A stretch of DNA of 64,000 bases from Micropterix aruncella (Eukaryota > Arthropoda > Insecta > Lepidoptera > Micropterigidae), in contig OX155955.1 of NCBI GenBank assembly GCA_944548615.1, positions 12,395,921-12,459,920 of the forward strand. Direction: 5' to 3'. The notes under the pieces were generated by a model. The model was given only the letters and a program-made list of their open reading frames with translations. It did no database searches and was not told the DNA's origin. Made by a program: the position numbers and the translations under genes. Shown here piece by piece: positions 1 to 11,614 of this stretch. The stretch's first letter is position 1; each line of letters starts with the position of its first letter.

Positions 1-277
1 CGTTTCTTCGTGAACTAAAATCGGAAATTAGTACGTGTGAACGAGACAGGGCAAAACGCTAGAGCGGAGTGTGAGATGACCGGTTGTAACTTTTTCGCAT
101 TAAAACTGCCCGCCAAGGTCAAATCTTACACCGCACGAAATATGCTCGAATTTATTCGGAGGAGTATAAGTTCGGCAGGTAGTATTTATCGACGATCGTT
201 CGTTTCATATTCCGCTCTAACGTATTGCTCTGTCTCGTTCGCTTGGACTAATTTAAGTTTTAGTTCACAAAGAAACG
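1..277. mobile_element. Foldback / long-TIR element cut by window start
   Basis: Bases 1-78 and 203-277 are imperfect inverted copies of each other. Both arms hold the blocks GTGAACTAAAA, AATTAGT, GAACGAGACAG and TAGAGCGGA in the same inward order. The spacer between the arms has no coding frame. The left terminus probably lies before base 1, because the right arm matches up to the very first base. This fits a MITE or foldback DNA element. No target duplication can be checked. Confidence 0.65.
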
Positions 278-684
278 CAATCGGGCCCATAGAATAACTT
301 TATTGTGCTATAAAAACATAACTTAATGAATATTACACTGGTTTTATAAAAAATACAATTTATACAAAAGTGGCTGACTTATCGCTATAGCTATATGTTA
401 CAGTCAACCATAATGTGTATGTCATATTATGTAGATCAATGATTGTTTCAACAAATAACCTAAGCATCATTTTTTTTCACAACACTTTTTTCAAATTACT
501 ATGGGGAGTTGTATCGATTGATCATAAAAACAACGCAAGTATGCAGCTCTAATACAAGGAGCCACGTATGTATATGCACTTATATTATTTTAATATTAAA
601 CCCACGGCTTAGGTCTTTATTTATGACGTCACAATTGAGTGATTTGTTAAGTCGTCAGACCTCTTTTAAAATGTTTTATTCAAT
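278..684. other. AT-rich, no feature seen
   Basis: AT-rich sequence with no convincing reading frame, repeat or RNA gene. Confidence 0.5.
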
Positions 685-1245
685 ACTAGCTGACCCGGCG
701 AACTTCGTACCGCCTAACAGTCAATGAATGTCGTGTTACAGATTAGCCGAACTAATTCATGATTTTATGAAAGTAATACAATGAATACAAAATAAATATT
801 AAGTTCACTACTTTATAAGTATAAAAACACTAAAAGAAATTAAGTATAATATCAATAGCGTGTCAGCAAGACATGATTGAATAAAACTATTTATATATTG
901 TGCAGCATGGGATGCACTCGGTGTAATTCTCTTCATTGAAGCACCTTGTGATATACAAGAACAGGTGCAAGAACAAATAAAGCGGATGATTTGCCGACAC
1001 GTGAACATGCCACATACAACCGACCATGAGAAAAACACGGATTTACATTTTGTATGGGAAAATGTTTTTTTTAATTAAAATTTTTCGGTAACTTTCCGAT
1101 TTATGTTTTTAATAGTTATTCTGCTTTTCGGGACGGAGACAAATACTACAAATCAAAAACCATGAAAATCGGTCCAGCAGTTCTCGAGGTATAAGTGTTC
1201 GAACAGACCCGACTTGGTTTTATATATACCTATATAGATTCTTTT
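685..1245 (+). mobile_element. Dispersed repeat with CTAGCTGACCCGGC head
   Basis: The copy opens with CTAGCTGACCCGGCGAACTT near 690. It closes near 1170-1225 with AAATCGGTCCAGCAG and an ATAAGTGTTCGAAC tail followed by short TA-rich steps. A second head copy lies inverted at 38128-38178. From memory this head and tail are widespread in insect genomes, but I cannot assign the class (non-LTR-derived or Helitron-like) from sequence alone. No coding frame is preserved. Confidence 0.6.
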
Positions 1246-3411
1246 ATTACATTCAATTTATTATCTAACGTATAACTCTAGGCACGATACGTTTTAAAAC
1301 AATACTAGTGGTAGGAATTAACCTGTTAAGGCTCCTTTCCGAGTTGAAGCGATTAAAAATTTAGATATTTTTGCAATGCCACGCGCCCGCGCGCTTTCGA
1401 TATATACATAAAGATGTATAGGTATACCGCGGCGACAAGGTAATACGTCCCACCGTTCGCAGTGGCCAATTACGAATGACGATTTCGGCTTCTCGCGTCA
1501 TCTAATATAGTCGATTTGGCTTTTCAATTATAATATAATAAATTATCAAATGAATAGTTTTTTATAAAGTAAAAATTAGATTACAATAATAAAATAACTT
1601 AAGATCACTGTGTTATTTTTTATATCACCTAAAAGTATGTTTTATAAATAGAAAAAAAATAATGTTTGGCCATAACATTTCTGGAAATTACGTAATTTCA
1701 AGCATTTTTTTCTTATATTTTTTGTGTGGAAGTTCCAAAAACTGTCCTTATACTATGCAAATATACCATACGCTAGTGTAAATAGTATTTCGTGAGTACA
1801 ATAGTATTGAGAACCATCTCTAGGTTTTTCAAAAACTGAAGACAAATCTCGCTCTTTTTTATTTTTTTGGAAAACAGTAATAGAATAAAGATAATTTACA
1901 ATTGATATGGAAATAATTTAACTAATTTCGTTTCAGCGAAATGATAGCTTAAGGATTGGGTTTTTAAAATCCGGCATAATTATATCAAAATTATTTTTCG
2001 TGTTCTCACAACCAGGCCACAAAATTATGCTTCATATAGCTTTTGGCCGCCACGGCCGGAACGGCCTCTTACGAACCACATATTTTATCTGAAAATAACA
2101 CAAAAATGGTGCGTTACATATTTTTTTATTTTTTTTACTGTAAAGATAATATCTCTAGGCTCGCTAGATCCTTATTGAAAGATTGAAATATAATCAATTC
2201 AGATAAATATCCTCTCTGAAAATCTGCATAACTCTTTGTTTCCTATAGAAAAATCTTTTCTTACGATTTTAAACAATCACCGGTTCACTTATGATAATTT
2301 TCTGCAGACATATTATCATCATTATTTGTGTAGACTAAGTAAGCATACACATCTTTCGCACCTCTTAATAATGAAAAACAATACCAGATTGGACAATACC
2401 GCAAATTCAACGACTATACCTATTTTTATCATGGCGTCGATAGCTTGAAAACTGACCGAGGTAACTGTGCAGTCATTGGTGATATACAGACAGTCAGGCT
2501 CGCATACAGACAGGCATCGTTTCGTTCCAGGCTTCCACCGCTCTTTCGTTCCAGGCTTTGTTCCAGAACCCTAAAAATGGAGACATATTTAAATGACGAA
2601 ATTGTTTATTGGTTTAAATTTATTCTTTGAAATAACAGCAACATCAGCCAGTAAATAACTATCTCATTTTAAAAAACAAATTCTGTTCAAACTTTCCCTT
2701 GAAATTTTTTTAATTTACATGATATAAGAGCCAGACAGCGTCTGCAGCATAATCCAAACCTCAGGTTCAACTTTTGATACAGACGTCAATTACCACGATA
2801 CAAAACTCTCAGTATTGTAATTTGATTAAACTAATTAACTATTAGTATTATAGTTGTAATACTTGTTCACTTTATGGTCTGCAAATAGTTTAGAAAGCCT
2901 AACAGAAATATATTAAGCTGAGCTCTTGATTAAAATTACTATGGAAATCTAGCCAAATAAATATATTAAATAGTCAAAGGGAAGAGAAGTTAGGACGACT
3001 TCAGCAGCAGTTTTTATTTGAAGTGGAATAACGGGACAAAATATAGGTATAATTGTGAGTCCACTATAGTAGATATATTTTGTTGAAGAATAAAATATTC
3101 GCAAAGAATAAAAATATAATGGATAATGTGACATCGTGGCATGATAAAGAATAAAAATATGACATCTTGGCTTTACATACACATCAGCGGAAAAATAATG
3201 ATTTTCATTTTATCGTTATTTTTTTCTTCAATAGAAGCAAATAATCACAAAATATAAAATTATTCTTAAGTTTTCCTGTTACTCTTCTATCCTCCCTAAA
3301 CAATACAAGATAAAACTATACTGCGCTTTTAAATATCTTATTTACTTTAAGCAGAGTTTTATTTTAAGTTACTTTTTATCACCTCTGCTATTTTTAAGTA
3401 AAATACTAAAA
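1246..3411. other. AT-rich intergenic or intronic DNA
   Basis: No supportable gene. A slightly GC-richer patch lies at 1378-1500. A 15-base direct repeat (TTTCGTTCCAGGCTT) occurs at 2520 and 2544. Nothing else stands out. Confidence 0.5.
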
Positions 3412-3624
3412 TATGAAATCGAAGACTATCGCGGTTGTTTGACATTATAAATAGGATAGAAACAAATTTACAGCGTGAAATTTGTAGCACCACGTTTCGG
3501 TGACGTTGCAGCCGACGTTGTCTTAGGGTAGACTGTCTACTCTAGACAACGGCGGCTCCAACGTCACCGAAACGTCGGGTGCTACAAATTTCACGCTATA
3601 AATTTGTTTCTATCCTATTCATAA
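3412..3624 (-). mobile_element. Hairpin element with one-sided tail, copy 1
   Basis: Two arms (3445-3533 and 3536-3624) form an imperfect palindrome containing TTTCGGTGACGTTGCAGCC and its complement. A 33-base tail, TATGAAATCGAAGACTATCG onward, sits on the left only (3412-3444). The same hairpin and tail occur inverted at 7441-7656. The arms here have diverged by several substitutions and the two-base centre is TG, so this copy is older than copy 2. No clear direct repeat flanks it. Confidence 0.75.
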
Positions 3625-4352
3625 TAAACTAACATATCTTTCTGAGATTTTTATGTAATAATTTGGATAAATATTAGACGACAAAATATTAGTTACAGAA
3701 AAAAATTGATAAAGACAGTCAAACTGCTCGAAATTTATTCTTGAATGTATCTCTCATTATTTTTTTTAATTGGGAAATCCTTCATAATTGCGTGTCAGAA
3801 GAACAATCCGAACTATCTAACCTCCCCCTTCCAAATCGTTTCCGTGCGGAATAAAAACGGCAACTCATTAAGTTTCTTTGAAAAAATGATAGTATCCTTC
3901 GTTTTGCGATCGTTTATTCTCTAAGAGTCGATGTAATAAATTAACAAACTTTTTAATGACCGAAGGCAGCTCTTTATCTTATAATTCATTGTATAAAACG
4001 ATTATGATTTCTGTGGTAGAATCTCGATAGTTTATCAAATATTCTTAAAATGTTAATACTTTTACAGTAGTTTATTAAGCGTAATATAGTACGTATGCAG
4101 CTAATATACTTATATCAGTAGTAAATAGGGTAAAAATGGAAAGGTCAACTAAGTAATGTAATGTATTATCATGTAATTTTATATATACCTTGGTCGTTGG
4201 TATTTATCTACTCATTGAAAAATGTTAATAAAATCACATGCATTGGTTCATAATCAACCTACGATAACACGAGTGAATATGAGACATTGTTTAATGACGA
4301 CAAAAAAAATATGTAACTTCGATTACAAACGAGATTTCATATATTTATTCAG
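3625..4352. other. AT-rich, no feature seen
   Basis: No gene or repeat recognised. The last bases, TATATTTATTCAG, look like a splice acceptor for the frame that follows. Confidence 0.4.
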
Positions 4353-4709
4353 AAGTACAAAGCAATACTGAACAAAATACTCATCAGATCAGCCTCTATA
4401 TATCGAATAATAGACAAGAATTTATCGAAGATTAAGCTTCTGAATGCAAGCTTCAGTACCGTATCGGCAGCTGTCAGTGGCTGTATCGTTACCGGCGCAG
4501 GTTTCATCGGCGTCTCTGGCACTATGGCTGCAGGTAACGGCAACCATGATAGAAACGACCTTTTAGTTGGGGAGCCAGAAACAAAAAAGTGCAAGAGTTT
4601 TGTAAAAGCTGATCATTCATCAGACAGTATTTTGGCCATAGAATGCTGTGATAGAATCAACAGGCCAGACTCCGGGACATCTGGCGCTGGTGTACTAGGA
4701 AAGTTGTGA
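4353..4709 (+). CDS. Possible terminal exon or coding remnant
   Basis: A frame of 118 codons stays open from a pyrimidine-rich AG acceptor-like site (ending at 4352) to TGA at 4707-4709. An internal ATG lies at 4524. The middle is rich in small residues (Val, Ser, Ala, Gly, Thr), resembling STVSAAVSGCIVTGAGF, and the C-terminal half is polar and charged. I do not recognise a family. The 3' part (from about 4560) belongs to a dispersed repeat with copies near 31.6 and 49.4 kb, and those copies are not open in this frame. It may be a coding relic carried by a repeat, a captured 3' end of a host gene, or chance. The complementary strand is also open over 4349-4594, which weakens the case. Confidence 0.2.
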   Translation, partial: KYKAILNKILIRSASIYRIIDKNLSKIKLLNASFSTVSAAVSGCIVTGAGFIGVSGTMAAGNGNHDRNDLLVGEPETKKCKSFVKADHSSDSILAIECCDRINRPDSGTSGAGVLGKL

Positions 4710-4935
4710 CTTTAATTAGTGCCCACAAAGTGTTAAGGAAAAGCTGAAAATTCAACAGTAGACAGTGGATGCGAAACAAATGGTCAGACTGCTTAACAAC
4801 AGAATGTGTAGTAGATGCTGATCTCAGTTTAGTTAAAAAGCAATGTTAGATGGCCATATAAATTGCTATATGTTTCGCCGTCAATGCTATCAGCGCCACC
4901 TGTATTTCGCTGGAACAGAATGGTTGCCAAATCTT
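4560..4935 (+). repeat. Dispersed repeat F, copy 1
   Basis: Shares long blocks with 31568-31800, including GTTGGGGAGCCAG / GTTAGGGAGCCAG, GACAGTATTTTGGCCATAGA and ACATCTGGCGCTGG. It shares its 3' part (AGATGGCC...AAATTGCTAT, then CGCTG) with 49330-49445. Ends and mechanism are unknown. Confidence 0.7.
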
Positions 4936-5131
4936 ACTATGTTTAGTAAATATATCCTTTTATCTTTGACATATCGCGGCGGCGATTTGGCGTGTATTCA
5001 ACACCGGGAGCTGACGAGCGCACGGCAGACGTTACACCGTAGCATTGGCGTTGGACTGAAATTTTAATAGAATTAAAATGGTACGTAATAATATTATACG
5101 ATATGCAATATACTTGATAGGTCTTGCCATC

Positions 5132-5437
<306 letters not shown>

Positions 5438-5569
5438 AGCTTGCCATGGCAAAGGCCTGAATATTCAACATTAATGATACAGACACATTCCATCCTATAG
5501 TATACACCCTTTTAATATATACATATATATCTATCTGTTTTTATACTCTCACAAACACACCCTCATAAA

Positions 5570-5606
5570 CATACACACTCACACAAATAAACACACCCTC
5601 ACTCAC

Positions 5607-5656
<50 letters not shown>
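5570..5656. repeat. (CA)n and CACACT-rich microsatellite
   Basis: Cytosine/adenine-rich run that becomes a pure CA array at about 5610-5655. Flanking bases 5660-5800 hold repeated TCTACATATTCTCATACAC-like phrases. Confidence 0.95.
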
Positions 5657-5657
<1 letters not shown>

Positions 5658-5799
5658 GTAGATACAAATTACACTATATATTAATTCTTCCACCTATATA
5701 TTCTTATACACTCTACATATTCTCATACACTCTACATATCATTACCAAATTCTAAATCCAATATTTTATTTAAAAATGCATTTTCCCACTCATTACACC

Positions 5800-6083
<284 letters not shown>

Positions 6084-6207
6084 CATAAGGTTTGTAAAGA
6101 AATCCGTTTATAGGATCATGTTTTTATTTAAAATAAAATTAGTAAAAGCTACTTAAAAAGTAGCGAAGGAAATCCCAGGTTGTATTGGGAAATGCTTATG
6201 TTTGAAT

Positions 6208-6450
6208 GAGATATACTTACGGATGTGCACGACTTTCGACAGGTGCAATGTAAGTTTAAAGGTCCTTTTGCAGTCGATTAACGATCACTATTCATCCATA
6301 TATCTCATAAATAGGGCTTATCCTTATGCAACACAAAATGCCTTCAAATGAGACGAATTAAGCGAAAAAATTAAAAATTAAACTATTGATCATTTTTGTA
6401 CATTCGACATTGCACCTGTCGAAAGTCGTGCACATCCGTAAGTATATCTC
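6208..6450. mobile_element. MITE with perfect 44-bp terminal inverted repeats
   Basis: Bases 6208-6251 and 6407-6450 are exact reverse complements (GAGATATACTTACGGATGTG at the left end). The 155-base centre is AT-rich and non-coding. Total length is 243 bp, typical of a MITE. No obvious target duplication flanks it. The outermost GAGATA/TATCTC may be part of the TIR. Perfect arms suggest a young insertion. Confidence 0.85.
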
Positions 6451-6472
6451 CGTAAGTATTTCATAAATCCTA

Positions 6473-6634
6473 CCCCCCCCTCCCAACCTAGCGCCACTCT
6501 TTAACCCCCCCCCCCCCGATGATAATGGTGATGATATCAATGAGACAAAATCGAAATCGAAGACGACATCGAAATCGAAATAAAAATCGAAATCTAAAAC
6601 GAAACCGAAACCGAAACCGAAATCGAAAACTATC
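6473..6634. repeat. Poly-C runs and GAAATC/GAAACC hexanucleotide array
   Basis: C runs of 8 (6473-6480) and 13 (6505-6517) are followed by a degenerate hexamer array (GAAATC, then GAAACC) across 6549-6634. Open frames rich in Phe/Asp/Gly or Arg/Phe here come from the repeat. Confidence 0.9.
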
Positions 6635-6640
6635 GAAAAC

Positions 6641-6806
6641 AAAATTTTGGGTCTTTGCTGTTGACCGTTGAGGAGTTCCCTCATCGGGAGCGAGCCCAGG
6701 GTACTTCAGCCATGTCATGGTGGAACTTGGAACGGGCTATCATAATTGAATGCGTATACAAAATTTTGGGTCTGTGCTGTTGACCGTTGAAGAGTTACCT
6801 CATCGG
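6641..6806 (+). repeat. Tandem repeat C, 119-bp period, 1.4 copies
   Basis: AAAATTTTGGGTCTTTGCTG starts a unit at 6641 and returns at 6760 with one change. Both units contain GTTGACCGTTGA(G/A)GAGTT and CTCATCGG. Related units, inverted, form the array at 11160-11580, and one lies at 49018-49315. Confidence 0.85.
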
Positions 6807-6966
6807 ATTTCAACCACAATCCGATTGTACCGATTTTAATTGTAATCTTTTCAGCTCATGCCATGACCAAATGATGCCTGCATGCCAAATTTCATCTCAA
6901 TCCGATAAAGCGTTTCGGCGCTATAGTCGGAGAATACACAGGCAGACACACAGAAGTGCTTCCACA
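6807..6966 (-). repeat. Dispersed repeat B copy
   Basis: The reverse strand carries CCGATTGAGATGAAATTTGG-type and GCATGCAGGCATCATTTGG blocks and a GTGTCTGCCTGTG phrase. These recur at 8165-8215, 20395-20560 (reverse) and 28395-28565 (forward). Non-coding; the mobile class is not assigned. Confidence 0.7.
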
Positions 6967-7136
6967 ATACTTTCCTTGACAGGAAAGTAAAAATCGTCTT
7001 GATTATGCGATTAAAACGTTTATTATTCATATTGTATAAATCTGTGCAATTTGAAATCGTCCTTTATTCTATCACTAATTGCCATGAGGCAGATTGATGA
7101 AAAATCTATTTTCCAGTCGTGATTCTGACCAATTAT

Positions 7137-7197
7137 GTCACTCATGGCTCAAAGGCTGTTACGAGAGTCGATCTCGTGACAGCCTTTGAGCCGTCAC
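7137..7197. repeat. 61-bp hairpin
   Basis: The left arm reads GGCTCAAAGGCTGTTACGAGA and the right arm TCTCGTGACAGCCTTTGAGCC, around a 6-base centre, with GTCAC/GTGAC outer ends. It has one mismatch in the core stem. Isolated hairpin, no known role. Confidence 0.8.
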
Positions 7198-7429
7198 AAT
7201 GCCAGTAACAATAAAGGATTTATACCATGTCATTTAGGCAATTCGACAACATATACTGGCTTCTTTGAAAAGTAGGAGTGGGAGATGATGTTGTGATTCC
7301 TATGTTCTACTAAAAAGGAGAGGGCTGTATATTTATTTAAATTTATCTACCATTCTACATATACAAATAAATCTTTGTAATTACTGATCTATAGAAATAT
7401 GATTTAACTTTAGTTTAAGAGTAATGATC

Positions 7430-7670
7430 TCAACATCCATTATAAATAGGATAGAAAACGAATTTACCGCGTGAAATTTGTAGGACCCGACGTTTCGGTG
7501 ACGTTGCAGCCGCCGTTGTCAAGGGTAAAACAGTTTACCCTTGACAACGGCGGCTGCAACGTCACCGAAACGTCGGGTCCTACAAATTTCACGCGGTAAA
7601 TTCGTTTTCTATCCTATTTATAATGTCAAACAACCGCGATAGTCTTCGATTTCATATCAACATCCATTAT
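7430..7670 (+). mobile_element. Hairpin element with one-sided tail, copy 2, with direct duplication
   Basis: Arms 7441-7529 and 7534-7622 are exact 89-base reverse complements around the 4-base loop ACAG. A tail ending in ATTTCATA (about 7623-7656) lies on the right only. The sequence TCAACATCCATTAT occurs immediately outside both ends (7430-7443 and 7657-7670; its last bases may overlap the element start), which fits a target duplication of up to 14 bp. A ~14-bp duplication is unlike most cut-and-paste families and more like retroposition. No coding frame. Confidence 0.85.
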
Positions 7671-8160
7671 CCCTACTTTAATTCTACTCATTATTTCGTT
7701 GGTTTGGATAGATTTAAAGATTTTTACCGGGAATAATATTAATATCACATCAACAAATAAGTATTTCTCCAGTCCTCCTATTCCTATATCCTCCGGTGTA
7801 AGCGTTTCTATGTACAAAGTCAGTGGAAATGGCAATGGAATTTCATTAAAGCGAGATTTCGTAATAATGGGTGGTCGCCTGGCGCAGTTCTTGGGATTTT
7901 ATAAAGGTGATCTTTGTCGGCTTCCCGCAGCTGCCTTTAACTACCTAGATTTTTGAGGACACACCTTTGCGTGTGTATTTTATCTACGTGTCGGTCTATT
8001 TTTGGCGTAAAAATCGGTTGTAAAGAGGCAAAAGGTTGGCCTTTGAGGAAACTTAACGCGTTTTTTAAATGATCGCTGGGCTGCTATTCAAGCATCGTGC
8101 GATCCCTTCCTTGGCTATTTTTAATATTTGCATGTAAGACGTGCGTTTTAAAAAAAAAAA
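7671..8160. other. No feature recognised
   Basis: Mixed-composition DNA. An ACACACCTTTGCGTGTGT hairpin lies near 7958-7976. No gene. Confidence 0.4.
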
Positions 8161-8560
8161 ACTATATTTCAACCACTGGCTGGTATCCGATTGAGCTGAA
8201 ATTTGGCTTAATTATGTAAGCTCAGTGACAATGCAATATTATGGTACCATCGATCTGATTTGATGATGATGCCGCGATGTAGGGTACGGAACTCGCTGAT
8301 GACAAATGGTAGGAGTGTCGAATTTGGGCTAGTGTGTTTTGTTGTCATGGGTACTTTCCATTTCACATGGTGACGAGGGTCTGAAGATGGAGCCAGAAGA
8401 TTCCCACTGGAACTCCCTAATGGAAAGTGCTAAGATAGTCGAGTTTGGGCTCGTTTGTTTTATTGTCCTCAGTAGTTTTCATTACACATGATGGCAAGTA
8501 TCTTAAGATGGAGCCGGGAGATTGCCAATGAAATTCCCTGGTGGAAAGTTAAGCTTGTTT
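8161..8560 (+). repeat. Repeat B head followed by a ~120-bp degenerate tandem pair
   Basis: Bases 8185-8207 carry the TCCGATTGAGCTGAAATTTG block of repeat B. Bases 8310-8440 and 8441-8560 are diverged tandem copies sharing GTCGA(A/G)TTTGGGCT, GAAGATGGAGCC or TTAAGATGGAGCC, and an ending in GGTGGAAAG or AATGGAAAG. Non-coding. Confidence 0.7.
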
Positions 8561-10790
8561 TCAAAAATCTTTTTTTACTTTAATTTAATAATTTATTTCT
8601 AGGGTGGTGGTAATCGTTAAAACTTTACGCCGCTTTTATATATTTAGGATGCCAGTGGTTACAAATTTTGCTGCTATTGCACGGTGTTGCTTTCTTGCTG
8701 CGATAATCGTTAAAGAAAAAAGCTATTACATTTGTAGTTAAAAAATATAAACTTTTTATTTAATATAATAGGTATAAAAGGAATTCAAAATTTGGTCAGA
8801 ATATGGAATTTTCTCAAAAATAATTGTTCGAGATCAAGACTATTAAATCATCGAAAGACGTGTATCCTTGTTTATAAAATATTTGATTTCTATGAAATGT
8901 TAGAAGGTTTGAAATATGGGGGCGAAAATTTCGTACGGTTTTAGACATATAAAGACTCATAAAAACAAACAAAAATTAAAAACAAGGATATACCCCGCTC
9001 AAGGGTTGCAATTTCTTTGAGTCCAATCAATTATTATCCAGATTCGTCTACATTTCAAAACTTTCCATTCCCCTTTTACCCTGTCAATTTAATGTTTCAT
9101 GAACATAATAGTTTTTTCGACAAAGGAGTCGTTATGCCGTTGTTATGTTTCGACATAACAATTGATAGTTATCAAAAATCATAAAGTCACTCTTCATTAA
9201 TTTGCTAATTTCGCAAATTTTCGGAGTAAACGAAGTTTTAAATAAATTGAATTTGTGTAAACAAATTTCTTATTAAAAATGGCAGAATTCAATGATTGGA
9301 ACCAAAAGACTTTTTCATCAACGCCATCAAATTAATTCAATTTACGGACATAGCATACTTTTTTAAATTAAAAATAATATGAATAATAGGCCTGAATAGG
9401 CAAGTAAGACAAATCTAGTTATTGAGAAATATCCAGTGTATGCTATGGTTTTTTAAAAGAGCGAAAACCACCCGTCGAGCTGACCCACTTCCGTTGAAAA
9501 TGCTGCTGGATTTTACTAAAAGTGGGAATGGAAAGGAAATGAAATTTTTACTCGGCACAAGTCGGCGGATTTGAATTTAAGCGCGTAATTTTTATCAGAT
9601 GTGGCATCTTGAGCGTGTCTTGTTGAACGGAAGAAAATTCCGTTAGATTGGGGACTACCGCAAACATCACATCGCATAACCAATGTAAAATGTATACTTA
9701 AAATGTTTAATTTTCAAATGAGTGAATTTTCATATGACTAAATTTTTATTAATTATTCTTCTGTATGTTATGAGAAGTATGATGTATGATGTTGATGTTT
9801 TGATTTTTAAAATAAAATAGGTCAGTGTCAATTTATAAAGCAATAAGTTTATACATTATTTAAAAGACTTGAATGTATTTCGAAAATAATAAATTTTTCA
9901 GTAAAATTCAGCAAAAACTTTAAGCAAACGATGGAATCTTTGACAAAAAAAAACTTACGTGATTGTTTGCCTAATTTTGGTTAAACCTAGTAAGCTTCTA
10001 AAGAGTTTCAACCTATTAAAAGTATTCTGAGATTAACAAAAGATTGTACCTATATAAAGCGATTATTATAATATTGAGAGGAAAAGCCTTTTTTAGCATT
10101 TTTATCGAATTTTACCCATGGATTTCTGGCTACGTGCAACATATTGTGGTACAAAAGTTTATTTACATCTAGTTACGTAACTAAACCGGTGCAGCCGGGG
10201 CCCACGGTAGTTCGGGGACCCAAAATGAAACTTAGGTTACCATCGACATTCCATCCAATCTTACTAGGAAGCTAAGGAAGCCGTATAAATGGATGTCTCA
10301 AAACTGATTGATGATTTTACAGAGAAAACAATTCTAGAAATGTATGTATTCATATATCCTATAATACACTAAGAAATTAATTTAAATAGGTAGATATAGA
10401 AAAATTGGTATATTATAATAATATTGGGTGGGTATTTTTTAATCTTAAGGCGAAACTATAATGAATCAAATTAAACGGAATATACCTATTATAGACATAC
10501 TAAGACCACTGATTTCCAGCAACGTAATTTACGACGTTCATTTGAGTCGATCTAAAGAGAGGGAGAGAGAGATGGAATCTACGCTAAACTACCGAAACCA
10601 ATCCATTCTCTAATGAATCCGCAAAACCGCAAATAGCAGTATCTGCGGAGCGATCTGTATGGCAAATACAGCTTGAAGCCAACGAGCAATACGTTCGCTC
10701 AGTAACGGCATAGCGGAAAATTTATCTAGCATTGTCACTCAGCTTTGTTCACAATATGAGCATTTACGAATGGGGATAGAAGAGAAGGGT
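8561..10790. other. 2.2 kb with no recognisable gene or repeat
   Basis: AT-rich DNA with a short (GA)n run at about 10556-10572. No open frame with coding character on either strand and no inverted repeat structure that I could see. Confidence 0.45.
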
Positions 10791-10915
10791 GAAAAGGGTG
10801 CGGAGAAGCGTACGCTTTTCTTTTTCCTACGTCTTTGTATCGATCGCGCCGCGACTTGTCGAAATACTATTAGTGTCCGACGCTAGGTGCCGTCTGGCGT
10901 TAGGGGACTTCCCTT
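10791..10915 (+). mobile_element. Half copy of TA-flanked foldback element
   Basis: Matches the right half of the foldback at 25713-25930. Shared blocks include AAGCGTACGCTTTTC / AAGCGTATGCTTTTC, ATCGCGCCGCGAC, ATACTATTAGTGT and GTTAGGGGACTTCCC. The left arm is missing, so this is a truncated or half-deleted copy. Confidence 0.8.
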
Positions 10916-11159
10916 TAAATACATTTTTGTGTGGGAGCAGGGAAGGGCTAGGGAAGAAAAGGTAGACCTCCCTGAGATATGCAGTGATTCGCCCAAACAA
11001 GCAAAACATACGACACGATTTTTTTCTCCTATGTGGTGTTATTTTTACAAGCTTTTATTTACCTTGCAATGTTTGTCAGTATGTTAGTTTATTTGGGTCA
11101 AATCTGGCAAAGCTGAATTAGAACCACTTCCTATTATCCTATGAAGTTGAAATTTTACA

Positions 11160-11580
11160 TTTTAGTTCAGTTCCGATGACAATGCATTTTAATGGTGAGC
11201 ATGACTTGATTCTACACCAAAGATCGGCTCCCAACGAGGCTACTCTTCCACGATCAACAGCACAGACATATGTTTTTTTAAACGCATTCAATTATGATAG
11301 CCCGTTTTCAATTTCACCATAACATAGCTGCTGCACCCAGGCATGGCTTCCAACGAGGGGTCTCCTTAACGGCTGATAGCACAGAAACGAAATTTTGTAT
11401 ACGCATTCAATTACCATAGCCCGTTCTAAGCTCCACCGCAATAGGGCTGATGCACCCAGGGTTAGCTTCCGACGAGAGGACTCCACAACGGTCAACAGCA
11501 CAAACACGAAATTATGTATGGCATTTAATTATGATAGCCCGTTCTAAGTTCCAATATGACATGGCTGCTGAACCTAGGGT
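11160..11580 (-). repeat. Tandem array of repeat C, ~110-bp units
   Basis: Three to four diverged units repeat ATTCAATTA(T/C)(G/C)ATAGCCCGTT, then GCTGCACCCAGG-like, then AACGAGG and CTGATAGCACAG or GTCAACAGCAC phrases. They are reverse complements of the units at 6641-6806. This is a decayed minisatellite inside a dispersed repeat. Non-coding. Confidence 0.8.
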
Positions 11581-11614
11581 TAGCTCAGAGCAGAGCATTT
11601 TAATTTTAATTTAT

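Noticed and set aside
1462..1473. TGGCCAATTAC resembling the pogo end motif
   Set aside because: Single copy far from the transposon; expected by chance in 64 kb.
6358..6718. Frames rich in Phe/Asp/Gly or Arg/Phe
   Set aside because: Translation of the GAAATC/GAAACC hexamer array and poly-C runs.
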